This document shows, piece after piece, positions 38,109 to 49,195 of a DNA stretch of 61,200 nucleotides (positions are counted from its first letter, which is position 1; each line of letters starts with the position of its first letter). The notes under the pieces are model-generated. The model made no database searches and was not told the origin of the DNA. It was given only the letters and a program-made list of their open reading frames with translations. Both the position numbers and the translations under genes were made by a program. This stretch comes from Bythopirellula sp. (GTDB lineage Bacteria > Planctomycetota > Planctomycetia > Pirellulales > Lacipirellulaceae), in the NCBI GenBank assembly GCA_028285205.1, contig JANQQA010000111.1:1-61200 (forward strand), given 5' to 3'.

Positions 38109-39501
38109 AATCTTGGTCGTCGACGACGAGCAGGCGATCTGCTGGGGATTGGTCAAACTTGGCACGAGCATGGGCCACGAGGTGACGGCGGCTCCGTCGG
38201 CGGAAGAGGGACTTCGTGTCTCCGCGGACAAATCGTTCGACTTGCTCATGCTCGATGTGCGCCTTCCTGGCATCGACGGACTCTCGGCCCTAGGACAATT
38301 TCAGAAACTGCTCGGTACGGCTCCTGTCATCATCATGACCGCCTTTGGCGCGTTGGACATCGCAGTGAAGGCTGTTCGCGGGGGAGCCTTCGAGTATCTC
38401 ATCAAGCCGTTTGACCTGGCGGAAGTGCGGGCCGCGATTGAGCGGGCCCTGCGTTGCGTGGACGAAGTTATTGTCGCTCCTCGGCCGAGGCACAGTCATG
38501 GCGAGATGGTAGGTGAAACGGCAATCATGCAGTCGCTCTTCAAACGGATTGCTCTCGCCGCACAATCCGATGCGAACGTTCTGGTGACGGGCGAAAGCGG
38601 CGTCGGCAAAGAGCTGGCAGCACGCGCGATCCACGACTATGGCCCACGCTCGACAGCTCCGTTCGTTGCTGTGAATGTCGCGGCATTGAACTCGTCGCTG
38701 GCCGAGTCAGAGTTGTTCGGCCACGCGGACGGCGCTTTTACCGGTGCCACAGGCGCACGACCAGGACTGCTGCAACAAGCCAACGGCGGTACGCTGTTTC
38801 TGGACGAGGTGGCGGACATCCCCTTGCCGCTCCAAGTGAAACTGCTGCGAGCCATCGAACAGCAGGAGGTCTTACCGGTCGGCGCCGACGAACCTGTGCA
38901 GACTTCGTTTCGCGTGGTTGCAGCGACCCATCAAGACCTCAAGCAGAACGTGAAATCCGGTGCCTTCCGTCACGACTTGTTTTATCGCATCTGCGCGTTC
39001 GAAATCGAGATCCCCGCGCTGCGTCAGCGCAGCGCAGACATTCCACTCTTGGCAACCTTCTTTGCGTCGCAGCTGGGCGATGGCTCACTTTCATTGGCAG
39101 AGAGTACCCTAGCAGAGATGAAACACCGCAAGTGGTACGGAAACGTCCGAGAGTTACGCAATGCGGTGGAGCATGCCAGTGTCGTGGCACGTCGAGGGAT
39201 TATAATGCCCGAGCACTTGCCGGACGAGCAGTCGAACTGGCGATCGGGCGAGTCGAGTTCACCTGGCGAAGGTTCTAGCTTGTCGAAAGCGTCCACCGAC
39301 CGCGCCAACGAACTACTCGACGATCCCGCGGCCGAAGGCATGGTGTATGAAACGTTGCTAAAAGAAGCGGAAGCGCCCCTGCTCAGTAGCGCCATGGAGC
39401 GTTTCGACAACGAATGTGCCCCCGCCGCCCGCGCCCTGGGGCTGCATCGCACGACACTAAAAAAGAAGCTCAAGCAACACAACATCGCCGACGGGGAGTA
39501 G
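38101..39501 (+). CDS. NtrC-family sigma-54-dependent response regulator
   Basis: This 466-aa regulator has a receiver with phospho-Asp52 ('LMLDVRLPG') and Lys102 ('LIKPFD'). The AAA+ domain follows: Walker A 'GESGVGKE' (164-171), intact 'GAFTGA' loop for sigma-54 contact (211-216), and Walker B 'TLFLDE' (231-236). The C-terminal Fis-type HTH is near 440-460 ('ALGLHRTTLKKKLKQHN'). A Ser/Pro-rich linker precedes the HTH. It is translationally coupled to the upstream kinase and is predicted to open sigma-54 promoters in response to its signal. Targets are unknown; the adjacent divergent DUF1559 gene is a candidate. Confidence 0.94.
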   Translation: MARILVVDDEQAICWGLVKLGTSMGHEVTAAPSAEEGLRVSADKSFDLLMLDVRLPGIDGLSALGQFQKLLGTAPVIIMTAFGALDIAVKAVRGGAFEYLIKPFDLAEVRAAIERALRCVDEVIVAPRPRHSHGEMVGETAIMQSLFKRIALAAQSDANVLVTGESGVGKELAARAIHDYGPRSTAPFVAVNVAALNSSLAESELFGHADGAFTGATGARPGLLQQANGGTLFLDEVADIPLPLQVKLLRAIEQQEVLPVGADEPVQTSFRVVAATHQDLKQNVKSGAFRHDLFYRICAFEIEIPALRQRSADIPLLATFFASQLGDGSLSLAESTLAEMKHRKWYGNVRELRNAVEHASVVARRGIIMPEHLPDEQSNWRSGESSSPGEGSSLSKASTDRANELLDDPAAEGMVYETLLKEAEAPLLSSAMERFDNECAPAARALGLHRTTLKKKLKQHNIADGE

Positions 39502-39549
39502 TCGAAGTGCGTGGTATCCACGACAGAACAAAGACAGTGCCACCCACCG

Positions 39550-40032
39550 TCATTCGCCAATTTCTTCGGCAAGTATCCACGTGCGGAGTTTCAAGGATTG
39601 GAGTTCCGACAGGGTGAGTCGCAGCGTTTGCGTCTCCTTATTCGTTCGAGTTGATCTAGCGCTGGGAGATGCATAGACCTCAGTGCCCTTCGGTGTGACA
39701 TCCGTCTTTAGCTTGGTAGAGTCGACAGTGGCCGATAGCGTGACAAGGCGATCCGGTTCGCCGTCGCGGACAATGTGCGAAGTGTGCTCAACTCGATACC
39801 GACCATCATTGAGTACTTCCGCAATTCTTGCGGTCGTTGAAATCTCCAAGCCGGGTAGAACTTTGGCCTTATTGATTGATCCGGTGCACTTGGCATATTC
39901 GACTGCCAGATCGCCAGTCATTCGAATGACAAGCTTGTCACGGACTTTGGTCGATGTGTGTTGTTGGGCATATGACGATTCGTTTCCGATGAGGGCCAAA
40001 GTGGCGAGAACAGCCAGTGTTCGGTTGAGCAT
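39550..40032 (-). CDS. Small secreted orphan protein
   Basis: This 160-aa protein starts at 'MLNRTLAVLATLALIGNESSYAQ', a signal peptide with cleavage near 22. The mature part contains 'VIRMTGDLAVEYAKCTGSINKAKVLPG' and several Thr/Arg-rich strands, which suggests a small beta-rich domain. I do not recognise the family. The reading frame is open to 40149, but those extra residues are Cys/Arg-rich and not protein-like. It is convergent with the NtrC-type gene (48 nt). Confidence 0.65.
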   Translation of the reverse strand: MLNRTLAVLATLALIGNESSYAQQHTSTKVRDKLVIRMTGDLAVEYAKCTGSINKAKVLPGLEISTTARIAEVLNDGRYRVEHTSHIVRDGEPDRLVTLSATVDSTKLKTDVTPKGTEVYASPSARSTRTNKETQTLRLTLSELQSLKLRTWILAEEIGE

Positions 40033-40242
40033 TTTTCGACTCCTGCGTTGGTGACAAAACCGACAGCACCTACAAACTACCGACTTCCCGCAGTAGCGAA
40101 AATGGTGATTTGGCCCAGGTGCCACTGGCTCCGCTAGGGAAATGGTCAAGACTTATCATGTTCTGCGAACGGCACTGACTAACGCAGTAGCACCGATAAA
40201 ACACCAGTGACAGTGGTATTTACTGCATGCACGAAATCGCCA

Positions 40243-40701
40243 TCACTTTTCTGTGATCGGATTCTCCAAGTCAAGAAAGTCCTTGACCTTCATGATGTAG
40301 CCAACATCACCCTCGTTGCTTCCGTAGCAAACCACCAGAAAGTTGCAACGTTCCAGTTGACTTGGATCGGCGGAAAACGCAACAGCGGTTACGCCATCGG
40401 GTCGGCGATGGTGATGTGGATTCTCCGAGAGATGGACTGTAAGTAGATGCTTACCTTTAGGGTCCTCCATCCGCAGTTCCGCATAGTTAAACGCCTCTAG
40501 CCAACCTTCCTTCTTAAACTCAAGCCACACCTTGATGCCTGCGTCTCCGTTGTTGCGAGCATGCATCGTGATGCCATATTTGGCTTTTGCCTGATCCTTC
40601 GTGAGGACTCCGACCTCAATCAGCGCCAAACATGGGCTCGTAGCCAGCGCGGCAACGCAAAGGCTCAATAACGGCGTCGCAATACGAACTGCATTCTTCA
40701 T
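40243..40701 (-). CDS. Small secreted orphan protein
   Basis: This is a 152-aa protein starting at 'MKNAVRIATPLLSLCVAALATSPCLA', a signal peptide. A GGAG lies 6-7 nt before this ATG; an ATG four codons earlier is possible. The mature part has a Cys, a 'HHHRRPDG' His cluster, and Phe/Trp-containing strands ('GIKVWLEFKKEGWLEAFNY'). No family is recognised. It is separated by 210 nt from the other small secreted protein on the same strand and shares no clear sequence similarity with it. Confidence 0.65.
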   Translation of the reverse strand: MKNAVRIATPLLSLCVAALATSPCLALIEVGVLTKDQAKAKYGITMHARNNGDAGIKVWLEFKKEGWLEAFNYAELRMEDPKGKHLLTVHLSENPHHHRRPDGVTAVAFSADPSQLERCNFLVVCYGSNEGDVGYIMKVKDFLDLENPITEK

Positions 40702-41610
40702 ATTCCACTCCATTTCTGTATAAGAAGTTGCAAATTGGCAAAACGTCCAAGTTCACTCGCTGCCGCTCGATTGTACCACCGGACCAGACGGTTTGGCGGT
40801 CGGGTGCATCGCTTTGTTATTTGGGGCTGTCGCGGAGGATTCAAACCGCGTAACTGCTCCATCTTTCGGGATAATCGAATCGGCCAACAATTACGTAGGT
40901 CTCATCACTGTCCTACTCGACCACGAAGCGAATGTCTTGGGCAAGCAAATCGTCTGTGATCGTTGTGAGTTGCTCTTCCGAGCCAACGACACGTGCGATC
41001 CAATCGTTGCCAAATGACCCGTCGAGTGCTTTAATGCCTGGATCTTCTACAGTGAATGTGTCCGCGTCTGCATAAGGTAACCGGCGGCCAGTGAGATGGC
41101 AAGAAACTACCAACCATTGGGAACAACGCTGGCAAAGCCAGTGGCACAGAGCCTGGATGTTTCTGTACGATCATGCCATCCGCCGTATTGGCTCGCGTCT
41201 CGTTGCAAGTGACGCCGAGATGTCAGCGGCGAAGTGGGTCCCGTTCGTAGGCGATCCTCAGACTGGCCCAAAAACAGTTGCTGAAATTTGCCAGCGAGTA
41301 CCCTAGAGTGGTAGTTACCAGAAGATTCGGTTCTTAGTTTCCCAGTGCAGTTCGGCGAGCGTGCGTGATGCGTGGCGAATCAAGTTGGCACCCGCATGAC
41401 TTCGGGTCCATGACGAGGAGCTTTTGCTAGGCAGATCTGATTGTCTGGTGCGCCGCAAATAGCTATGAATATGGGTTTTACGTAAATGGCAAGGTCTAGT
41501 TTTGCTCGACGGATTTCCAGCGCAACGTCTGTGCAAAACCAAAAGTCGAGGTCGTGTTAGGCGAAAGTTGTTCGCTCTCGTGCCAACAAATGCCTGCTCA
41601 AGCGGCTGCG
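40702..41610. other. Gene-poor spacer with a possible degraded ORF
   Basis: This 909-base stretch lacks a recognised gene. A minus-strand frame at 40913-41113 encodes a protein-like stretch ('YADADTFTVEDPGIKAL', 'GNDWIARVVGSEEQLTTITDD') that starts only at TTG and may be a remnant. A short palindrome, CTGGC-AAA-GCCAG, lies at about 41130-41142. The rest shows no repeat, tRNA or terminator that I can support. Confidence 0.4.
40913..41113 (-). pseudogene. Possible gene remnant
   Basis: This 66-codon minus-strand frame has no ATG; it begins at a TTG and its stop is at 40913. The middle is protein-like ('DADTFTVEDPGIKALDGSFG', 'ARVVGSEEQLTTITDDLLAQ'), while the first residues (Trp/Cys/His-rich) are not. 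That pattern fits the surviving 3' end of a lost gene, but chance coding cannot be excluded. Confidence 0.3.
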
Positions 41611-42870
41611 TTAGGGCTTGCTGTCTTGCTTGTTGGCGCGGATGCGGTCTTTGAGGAAGCCTTTGATCGCTTTGCCGAATTCCCGAGCAGTGTCGTAGCG
41701 ATCTTCAGGATTGTCGGCCAGTGCCGTCATCAGGATCTTTTCCAGATCGCCGTCGAATCCTGGACGGAGTTCACTTGGGCGACGAGCGCTGCCTTCGGCG
41801 ATTTGGCGAATCGTATCCCAGCGATCCTGTCGGTTAATTTTATGAGGATGCTTTCGAACCAGCATCACATACAGCACGATCCCCAGGGCATAAATATCTG
41901 CACGGCCATCAATCGAGCTGGACCCTCCGCGTGCCTGTTCGGGCGACATGAACAACGGAGTGCCGATCACGCTACCTTCCATCGAATGACTGGCGGACGC
42001 GTCGTCTGTGGGGGTGAACATGGAGTAAGCGAGCCCAAAGTCTACGAGCTTCGGTTCCCCGTCTTTAGTCATCATGATGTTGGAGGGTTTCAAATCGCGA
42101 TGCACGACGCCTTCCCGATGGGCATGGTCCAGGGCATCACAGACCTTGGAGATCAGAAACAAGATTGTTGCCGGCTTCGGGGATTTCTGTTTGACGTAGT
42201 TGTCGAGGGTTCCGCCTTCGACCAACTCGGCGGCGTAGTAGCCCAACTTGCGGTCGATGTGGCTGTCGTAGATTTTGGCGATGTTCGGATGATCGAGCTT
42301 CTTGAGCAGTTCGATTTCGCGCGCGAATCGGTCGAAGACGTCGTTGGTGGCGAGATCGACACGGATGACCTTGAGTGCCAACGAGTCGCCTGATTCTTGA
42401 TGCAACGCCTCCCATACGGTGGCAAATACGCCTTTGCCGATCATCTCCTTGACTTCGTACCCGTCAATCCGAGGGACGGCCCACTCCTTGGGGGGCACCA
42501 TCTTGACGATTCGCTCGGCGGCGGCGAGACGGCTCTTGAGCAGCTTGGGGTCGATTGGTTTCGTGAGATAATCGTCGGCGCCCGCGTCGAGTCCCGCGAC
42601 CATGTCCTCCTGCGCATCGCGACTGGTGAGCATCAGCACGTAGGTAAACGGATGATTCGGATCGCGCTTCACCCGGCGGCAGACGTCGATGCCATCCATT
42701 TTTGGCATCTGCCAGTCAAGAATCACGAGCCGCGGCGAGTCGTCTCGTTGCAGGATCGTCCATGCCTGCTCGCCATCCTCGGCCACCAGCGGTTCGTGGC
42801 CCCACGAACTGACGTTGTGACACAGCACAGCGCGATACATCGTGTTGTCTTCGGCGATCAGAACTTTCAT
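41611..42870 (-). CDS. Receiver-Ser/Thr protein kinase fusion
   Basis: This 419-aa protein joins a two-component receiver to a eukaryotic-type kinase. The receiver spans residues 1-120, with acidic 'AEDN', phospho-Asp52 in 'VILDWQMPKMDG' and Lys104 in 'YLTKPID'. The kinase spans about 138-410: Gly-loop 'GKGVFATV' (145-152), Lys167 ('ALKV'), Glu185, the catalytic loop 'HRDLKPSN' (257-264) with Asp259, and 'DFG' with Asp277. All key catalytic residues are intact and there is no membrane segment. It lies 44 nt downstream of a hybrid histidine kinase carrying an HPt domain, its likely phosphodonor. It probably converts His-Asp signalling into Ser/Thr phosphorylation (inference). Confidence 0.93.
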   Translation of the reverse strand: MKVLIAEDNTMYRAVLCHNVSSWGHEPLVAEDGEQAWTILQRDDSPRLVILDWQMPKMDGIDVCRRVKRDPNHPFTYVLMLTSRDAQEDMVAGLDAGADDYLTKPIDPKLLKSRLAAAERIVKMVPPKEWAVPRIDGYEVKEMIGKGVFATVWEALHQESGDSLALKVIRVDLATNDVFDRFAREIELLKKLDHPNIAKIYDSHIDRKLGYYAAELVEGGTLDNYVKQKSPKPATILFLISKVCDALDHAHREGVVHRDLKPSNIMMTKDGEPKLVDFGLAYSMFTPTDDASASHSMEGSVIGTPLFMSPEQARGGSSSIDGRADIYALGIVLYVMLVRKHPHKINRQDRWDTIRQIAEGSARRPSELRPGFDGDLEKILMTALADNPEDRYDTAREFGKAIKGFLKDRIRANKQDSKP

Positions 42871-42914
42871 GGCTGTGCCAATGGCAATAGTGCGTAGCCG
42901 GTATTGACCGGTCG

Positions 42915-45827
<2,913 letters not shown>

Positions 45828-46009
45828 GAAGAGAGGTACTGAACCATGAAATCAGCAGGATAGGTCGAAAAGCATCGGTTGACCTCACAATTCCAGTATA
45901 GCAACGTTGCCGCTTTTACGTCATTCGGATTCGGCGAAAATGTAGTTGCGCATGTTGGTCAAGAAGATGCCTTGCTGCGCTAGGACTGCGAGCCACCTCG
46001 CAGGGTGCT

Positions 46010-46037
46010 GTTACATCGAGCCAGAGCAAGATAGAAT
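46010..46037 (+). promoter_or_regulatory. Possible tRNA-Gly promoter
   Basis: GTTACA (46010-46015) and TAGAAT (46032-46037) are spaced 16 nt, with the tRNA starting 12 nt after the -10 hexamer. This fits a sigma-70-type promoter whose transcript starts almost at the mature 5' end. Confidence 0.3.
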
Positions 46038-46049
46038 AAGGACACCCCA

Positions 46050-46120
46050 GCGGGTGTAGTTCAATGGTAGAACGAAAGCTTCCCAAGCTTTAGACGAGGG
46101 TTCGATTCCCTTCACCCGCT
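46050..46120 (+). tRNA. tRNA-Gly (anticodon CCC)
   Basis: These 71 bases fold as a cloverleaf. The acceptor stem is GCGGGTG/CACCCGC with discriminator T. The D-arm is GTTC/GAAC with the loop AATGGTA. The anticodon stem is AAAGC/GCTTT around TTCCCAA (anticodon CCC, reading GGG). The T-arm is GAGGG/CCCTT with loop TTCGATT. CCA is not encoded. It lies alone between the hybrid kinase and the oxidoreductase gene. Confidence 0.95.
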
Positions 46121-46209
46121 CTGCGAAGACAATCTGCACTTTCCTTGCTGCACGAGCTGCAGCTGCGCTCGTTCTCTCCCTTCAGCACTTGTTCAAGTTG
46201 GATGATTCT

Positions 46210-47625
46210 ATGCCTAGTCGTCGTTCGTTTCTCAAGACTTCCGCCGCGTTAACGTCCCTGAGTGGCAGTCTCTCGTATTGGACGGCCACATCGGCGGTTG
46301 CTGCAGAGCAGCCTTCCCAATCTCCCAACGAGCAGCCGGTGGTGGCGTTCGTTGGGACCGGCATACGCTATCACACCGCACTCGCCAAAGGGGCGATGGA
46401 ATACGGCCCCTGCGCCGCGGTTTGCGATGTCGATCTGGTGCAAATGGGACGCGCGTTACAAGTCGCGGTGGATCAGCATCGTCAGCAGAGCCGGCCGATC
46501 GACATCGCGATGCACGAAGACTATCGACATGTGCTCGATCGAAAAGACGTCGATGCGGTGATCGTCGGTACGACCGACCATTGGCATTCGAAGGTCTCTA
46601 TCGAAGCGATGCAGGCAGGCAAGGACGTCTACTGCGAGAAGCCGCTGACGCTCACGATTCGCGAAGGACAGCAGATTCTCGAAACGTTGACCAAGACCGG
46701 ACGCGTGATGCAGGTCGGCACGCAACAGCGCACTGCGTACGACAAGCGGTTTGCTAATGCTGCGGCCATGGTTCGCGAAGGACGGATCGGCAACCCAAAG
46801 CTCGTGACTGTCTGCATCGGCGGGTCGCCCGAGTGCGAGCCGCTGCCAGTCACGGACGTACCTCGTCAACTGAACTGGGACATGTGGCTTGGGCAAGCGC
46901 CGATGGCCGAGTATCGCGTTGGGAAGATGATTCACGCCGAGGGATGGGGAGCCGGTTTTCCGCTGAGTCGCACCCATCGTTACTTCCGCTGGTGGTACGA
47001 GTACTCCGGCGGCAAGTTAACTGACTGGGGTGCGCATCACGTTGACATCGCACTGTGGGCGTTGGACAAATTGCACGCGGACATCGGTCTGGTAAAAATC
47101 GAACCGCTGGAACACCAGCATCCGGTGCCGTTCAAAGATGGCTATCCGACCGAGCTCGATCGGTTTAACACCGCCACCAAGTTCAAAGTTAAGGTGACCT
47201 TCGCCGACGGTGTGGTCATGATGGTCCGCGACGACGCGACGGATGACTTGGGTTTCGACAACGGGGTGATGTTCGAAGGCGACAGCGGTCGCTTCCTCGT
47301 CAATCGCGGCAAGATCGTTGGCAAGCCCGTCGAAGACCTCGAGCAGAATCCGCTACCTGGCGATGCGCTCGAGAAGCTCTACGGCACCAAGGTACCGGAA
47401 TCGCAGATGGGCAACTTTTTTGAATGCATCAAGTCGCGTGCGACGCCGGTCTCCGACGTCGAATCGCACCATCGGATGATTTCGATCTGCCATGCCATAA
47501 ACATCGCAATCCGGCTGGACCGCAAATTGACCTACGATCCGAAGCAAGAGACCTTCGTCGACGATCCACAAGCCAACACGTTCATCACCCGCGAGCAGCG
47601 CAAGGGGTACGAGATCAACGTCTGA
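46210..47625 (+). CDS. Tat-exported Gfo/Idh/MocA-family oxidoreductase
   Basis: This 471-aa protein starts at 'MPSRRSFLKTSAALTSLSG', a twin-arginine signal (SRRSFLK) ending near residue 36 ('AVAAEQ'). The NAD-binding Rossmann start is 'PVVAFVGTGIRYHTALAKGA', slightly unusual in the GxGxxx region. 'DAVIVGTTDHWHSKVSIEAMQAGKDVYCEKPLTLT' contains the family EKP motif. The C-terminal half carries 'DWGAHHVDIALWALDK', which has the substrate-site Asp/His. Such planctomycete enzymes act on sugars or related compounds outside the cytoplasm with a tightly bound NAD(P); the substrate is unknown. A frame extension to 46189 lacks an ATG and is not used. Confidence 0.9.
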   Translation: MPSRRSFLKTSAALTSLSGSLSYWTATSAVAAEQPSQSPNEQPVVAFVGTGIRYHTALAKGAMEYGPCAAVCDVDLVQMGRALQVAVDQHRQQSRPIDIAMHEDYRHVLDRKDVDAVIVGTTDHWHSKVSIEAMQAGKDVYCEKPLTLTIREGQQILETLTKTGRVMQVGTQQRTAYDKRFANAAAMVREGRIGNPKLVTVCIGGSPECEPLPVTDVPRQLNWDMWLGQAPMAEYRVGKMIHAEGWGAGFPLSRTHRYFRWWYEYSGGKLTDWGAHHVDIALWALDKLHADIGLVKIEPLEHQHPVPFKDGYPTELDRFNTATKFKVKVTFADGVVMMVRDDATDDLGFDNGVMFEGDSGRFLVNRGKIVGKPVEDLEQNPLPGDALEKLYGTKVPESQMGNFFECIKSRATPVSDVESHHRMISICHAINIAIRLDRKLTYDPKQETFVDDPQANTFITREQRKGYEINV

Positions 47626-47695
47626 GTGTTGGTGCGTTATGAATGGATTGTGAACTTCAGACTGCAGTGTTCAGTACCATTTCCGTGAGTTGCAC

Positions 47696-48457
47696 TCATG
47701 GGATGGCAGGACTCCTCGAATCCTTTTCTGCTTGCAATTTGTTGACTCTCTCTAGTGACCATCGCTTCAACTCTTCCTGGCTTGCGAAAACTCGCCACTG
47801 AGAGCTGATTTCGTCAATGTTCTTGAGGGTCGGGTCACTCGCACCGGTGTCTTTCAGGATCAAAATCGAGAGGTTTGGTAAGTGTCGAAGAAGAAGAAAA
47901 TTTTCCTCGTCAACGGGCGCACCCTCGATAGCTATTGATGCGAGATTGGGCACGTTGGCCAATTGCACGAAGTCGTACTTAGTGAGGGTGATGCCTGAAA
48001 ACGATACAGAAGTAGCGTTCTTTAGATCCGTCCAATCCATCCGTTCCTCTTCGGTTGCAAGTGTCGGTGAGCCAATGCTGATTTGACCGCTGCGCGAAGA
48101 AATATGAGCAACTGCGTCCCTGGCTCTTTGTGCCCTATGGAACTTCGCGCTGTAGAAAACCAGCAATGTCAAAATCACACTCAAAACCCACGTTGCAGCA
48201 AAAAGCGTACGTAAGCGGAATTGAAATCGGTGTTTATTTACAAGCCTGAGTACCCACCATGCTCCCCAGGATATTCCGATGACGTATAGAACGCGGACGC
48301 TCCATACGCCTACTGCTTGACTATGTTTGGCAATCGATAGGTAGAGATAGCCTAGCCAGGTCAAGAGAGCCAGAAGAAGGAGACTTTCAATAGCAGCAAC
48401 CGACAGCAGCAAATGACGAAGATACTGCCGTCTACTGGCTATCGGTTTCTGAGCCAT
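47696..48457 (-). CDS. Membrane protein with C-terminal leucine-rich-repeat-like segment
   Basis: This 253-aa protein starts at 'MAQKPIASRRQYLRHLLL'. Three membrane segments are visible: residues about 14-42 ('LLLSVAAIESLLLLALLTWL'), 50-72, and 82-104 ('RTLFAATWVLSVILTLLVF'), the last preceded by the basic planctomycete 'RFQFRLRTLF' run. The soluble end has two LRR-like repeats ('LANVPNLASIAIEGAPVD' and 'LRHLPNLSILILKDTGA'). Function is unknown. The frame is open to 48556, but those residues include the inverted-repeat element at 48502-48590 and are not counted. Confidence 0.7.
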   Translation of the reverse strand: MAQKPIASRRQYLRHLLLSVAAIESLLLLALLTWLGYLYLSIAKHSQAVGVWSVRVLYVIGISWGAWWVLRLVNKHRFQFRLRTLFAATWVLSVILTLLVFYSAKFHRAQRARDAVAHISSRSGQISIGSPTLATEEERMDWTDLKNATSVSFSGITLTKYDFVQLANVPNLASIAIEGAPVDEENFLLLRHLPNLSILILKDTGASDPTLKNIDEISSQWRVFASQEELKRWSLERVNKLQAEKDSRSPAIP

Positions 48458-48501
48458 CTTGGGCTTGCTCTGATGGACTAGCTGTAAAAAACTTGCTACG
48501 T

Positions 48502-48590
48502 CGTAGGATGGGCCACAGCGAACCGGCGGCCCATCGACTCGTTGGATCACGATCATTATGAAGTGATGGGCCTAACGGCACCATCCTACG
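48502..48590. repeat. Nested inverted-repeat element with CGTAGGATGG ends
   Basis: CGTAGGATGG (48502-48511) and CCATCCTACG (48581-48590) are perfect 10-bp inverted ends. Inside, GATGGGCC and GGCCCATC copies recur in both orientations (about 48507-48514, 48528-48535 and 48565-48572), so each half can fold alone. It resembles the small palindromic (REP-like) elements of bacterial genomes. No ORF is inside. Confidence 0.55.
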
Positions 48591-48669
48591 GAAACTGGAG
48601 TTTGCCGGCTTGAAGTCTGCCGCAGCGTCGCCGCCCGCGGCACCTCTTGGCAAATCGCCGGCAGCGCAT

Positions 48670-48709
48670 AAAAAAAGGGTCGATCAGGTGCGGGAAACCT
48701 GCTCGACCC
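48670..48709 (-). terminator. Strong intrinsic terminator on the minus strand with no upstream ORF
   Basis: Read on the minus strand, GGGTCGA-G-CAGGT, a 7-nt loop, ACCTG-A-TCGACCC forms a 12-bp stem with one mismatch, followed directly by seven Ts (48676-48670). No gene ends just upstream on this strand. It either closes a small RNA or acts as an attenuator far ahead of the LRR-like gene. Confidence 0.65.
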
Positions 48710-48900
48710 TCGAGGGGGGAGACGATAAAGGTGGGACTGTCTCGCGATCGATTCTCAGCGTGGGGGGCTTTCCTTGGCTACCCGCTAAGGCAAGCCGCTG
48801 GTCGATCGTTTCTCTCTTCTACCGACGCGATAGAGAAGCAAAGCCGATGCCAAAACCCTACGTCCGCTGCTATCACTTGATGCGATTATCCAAACGACGT
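48710..48900 (-). ncRNA. Candidate small RNA ending at the 48670 terminator
   Basis: An intrinsic terminator without a protein gene upstream implies a transcript. The minus-strand sequence from about 48900 to 48710 has no ORF with a ribosome site and contains short self-complementary pieces (for example GCCAAGG...CCTT-type and CGATCG repeats). The 5' end is a guess. I cannot match it to 6S, SRP, RNase P or tmRNA cores, whose conserved motifs I looked for. An attenuated leader of the downstream LRR-like gene is the alternative. Confidence 0.25.
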
Positions 48901-49125
48901 GTGTTTATTCGGTGATTCCCGTGATACGAATAGAATCCCACTCTATCGCGGAAACTTCCCGGGGAATTTGGATTGTAAGCCCGCCGCATTCCAGTTGTAA
49001 AATTTACCGATTTGCGTTTTTTGCGGCGAACTGCCCGCTAGCAGCTTGCGTACAAACCGGTCTGCAGCGGATCGAGAGTCATCTATTTTCAACGCCATCG
49101 AATGGCTATGATAGGCACCCACCCT

Positions 49126-49154
49126 TTGCTAGCTAAAAGACCTCGAGCTAGCAA
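49126..49154 (+). promoter_or_regulatory. Perfect 9-bp inverted repeat ahead of the ABC transporter operon
   Basis: TTGCTAGCT, 11 nt, AGCTAGCAA is a perfect inverted repeat ending 41 nt before the ATPase start and beginning 14 nt after a TATGAT -10-like hexamer. The 20-nt centre-to-centre spacing (two helical turns) suits binding of a dimeric repressor; an mRNA hairpin is the alternative. Confidence 0.4.
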
Positions 49155-49195
49155 CACGACTCCCGCCGTCCACGAAGATCACTCCACCCAGCAAC

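Larger units (their letters stand above)
48458..49195. other. Spacer with repeat element, terminator and candidate small RNA
   Basis: These 738 bases between the LRR-like gene (-) and the ABC transporter genes (+) hold an inverted-repeat element (48502-48590), a strong minus-strand terminator (48670-48709), an ORF-free stretch that may be a small RNA (about 48710-48900), a possible -10 box (TATGAT, 49107-49112) and an operator-like inverted repeat (49126-49154). No protein gene is supported. Confidence 0.5.

Noticed and set aside
48710..48900. 6S, SRP, RNase P or tmRNA at the orphan terminator
   Set aside because: The conserved cores I looked for (RNase P GAGGAAAGTCC, SRP GGAAG loop, tmRNA tag) are absent, so only a generic small-RNA candidate is recorded.
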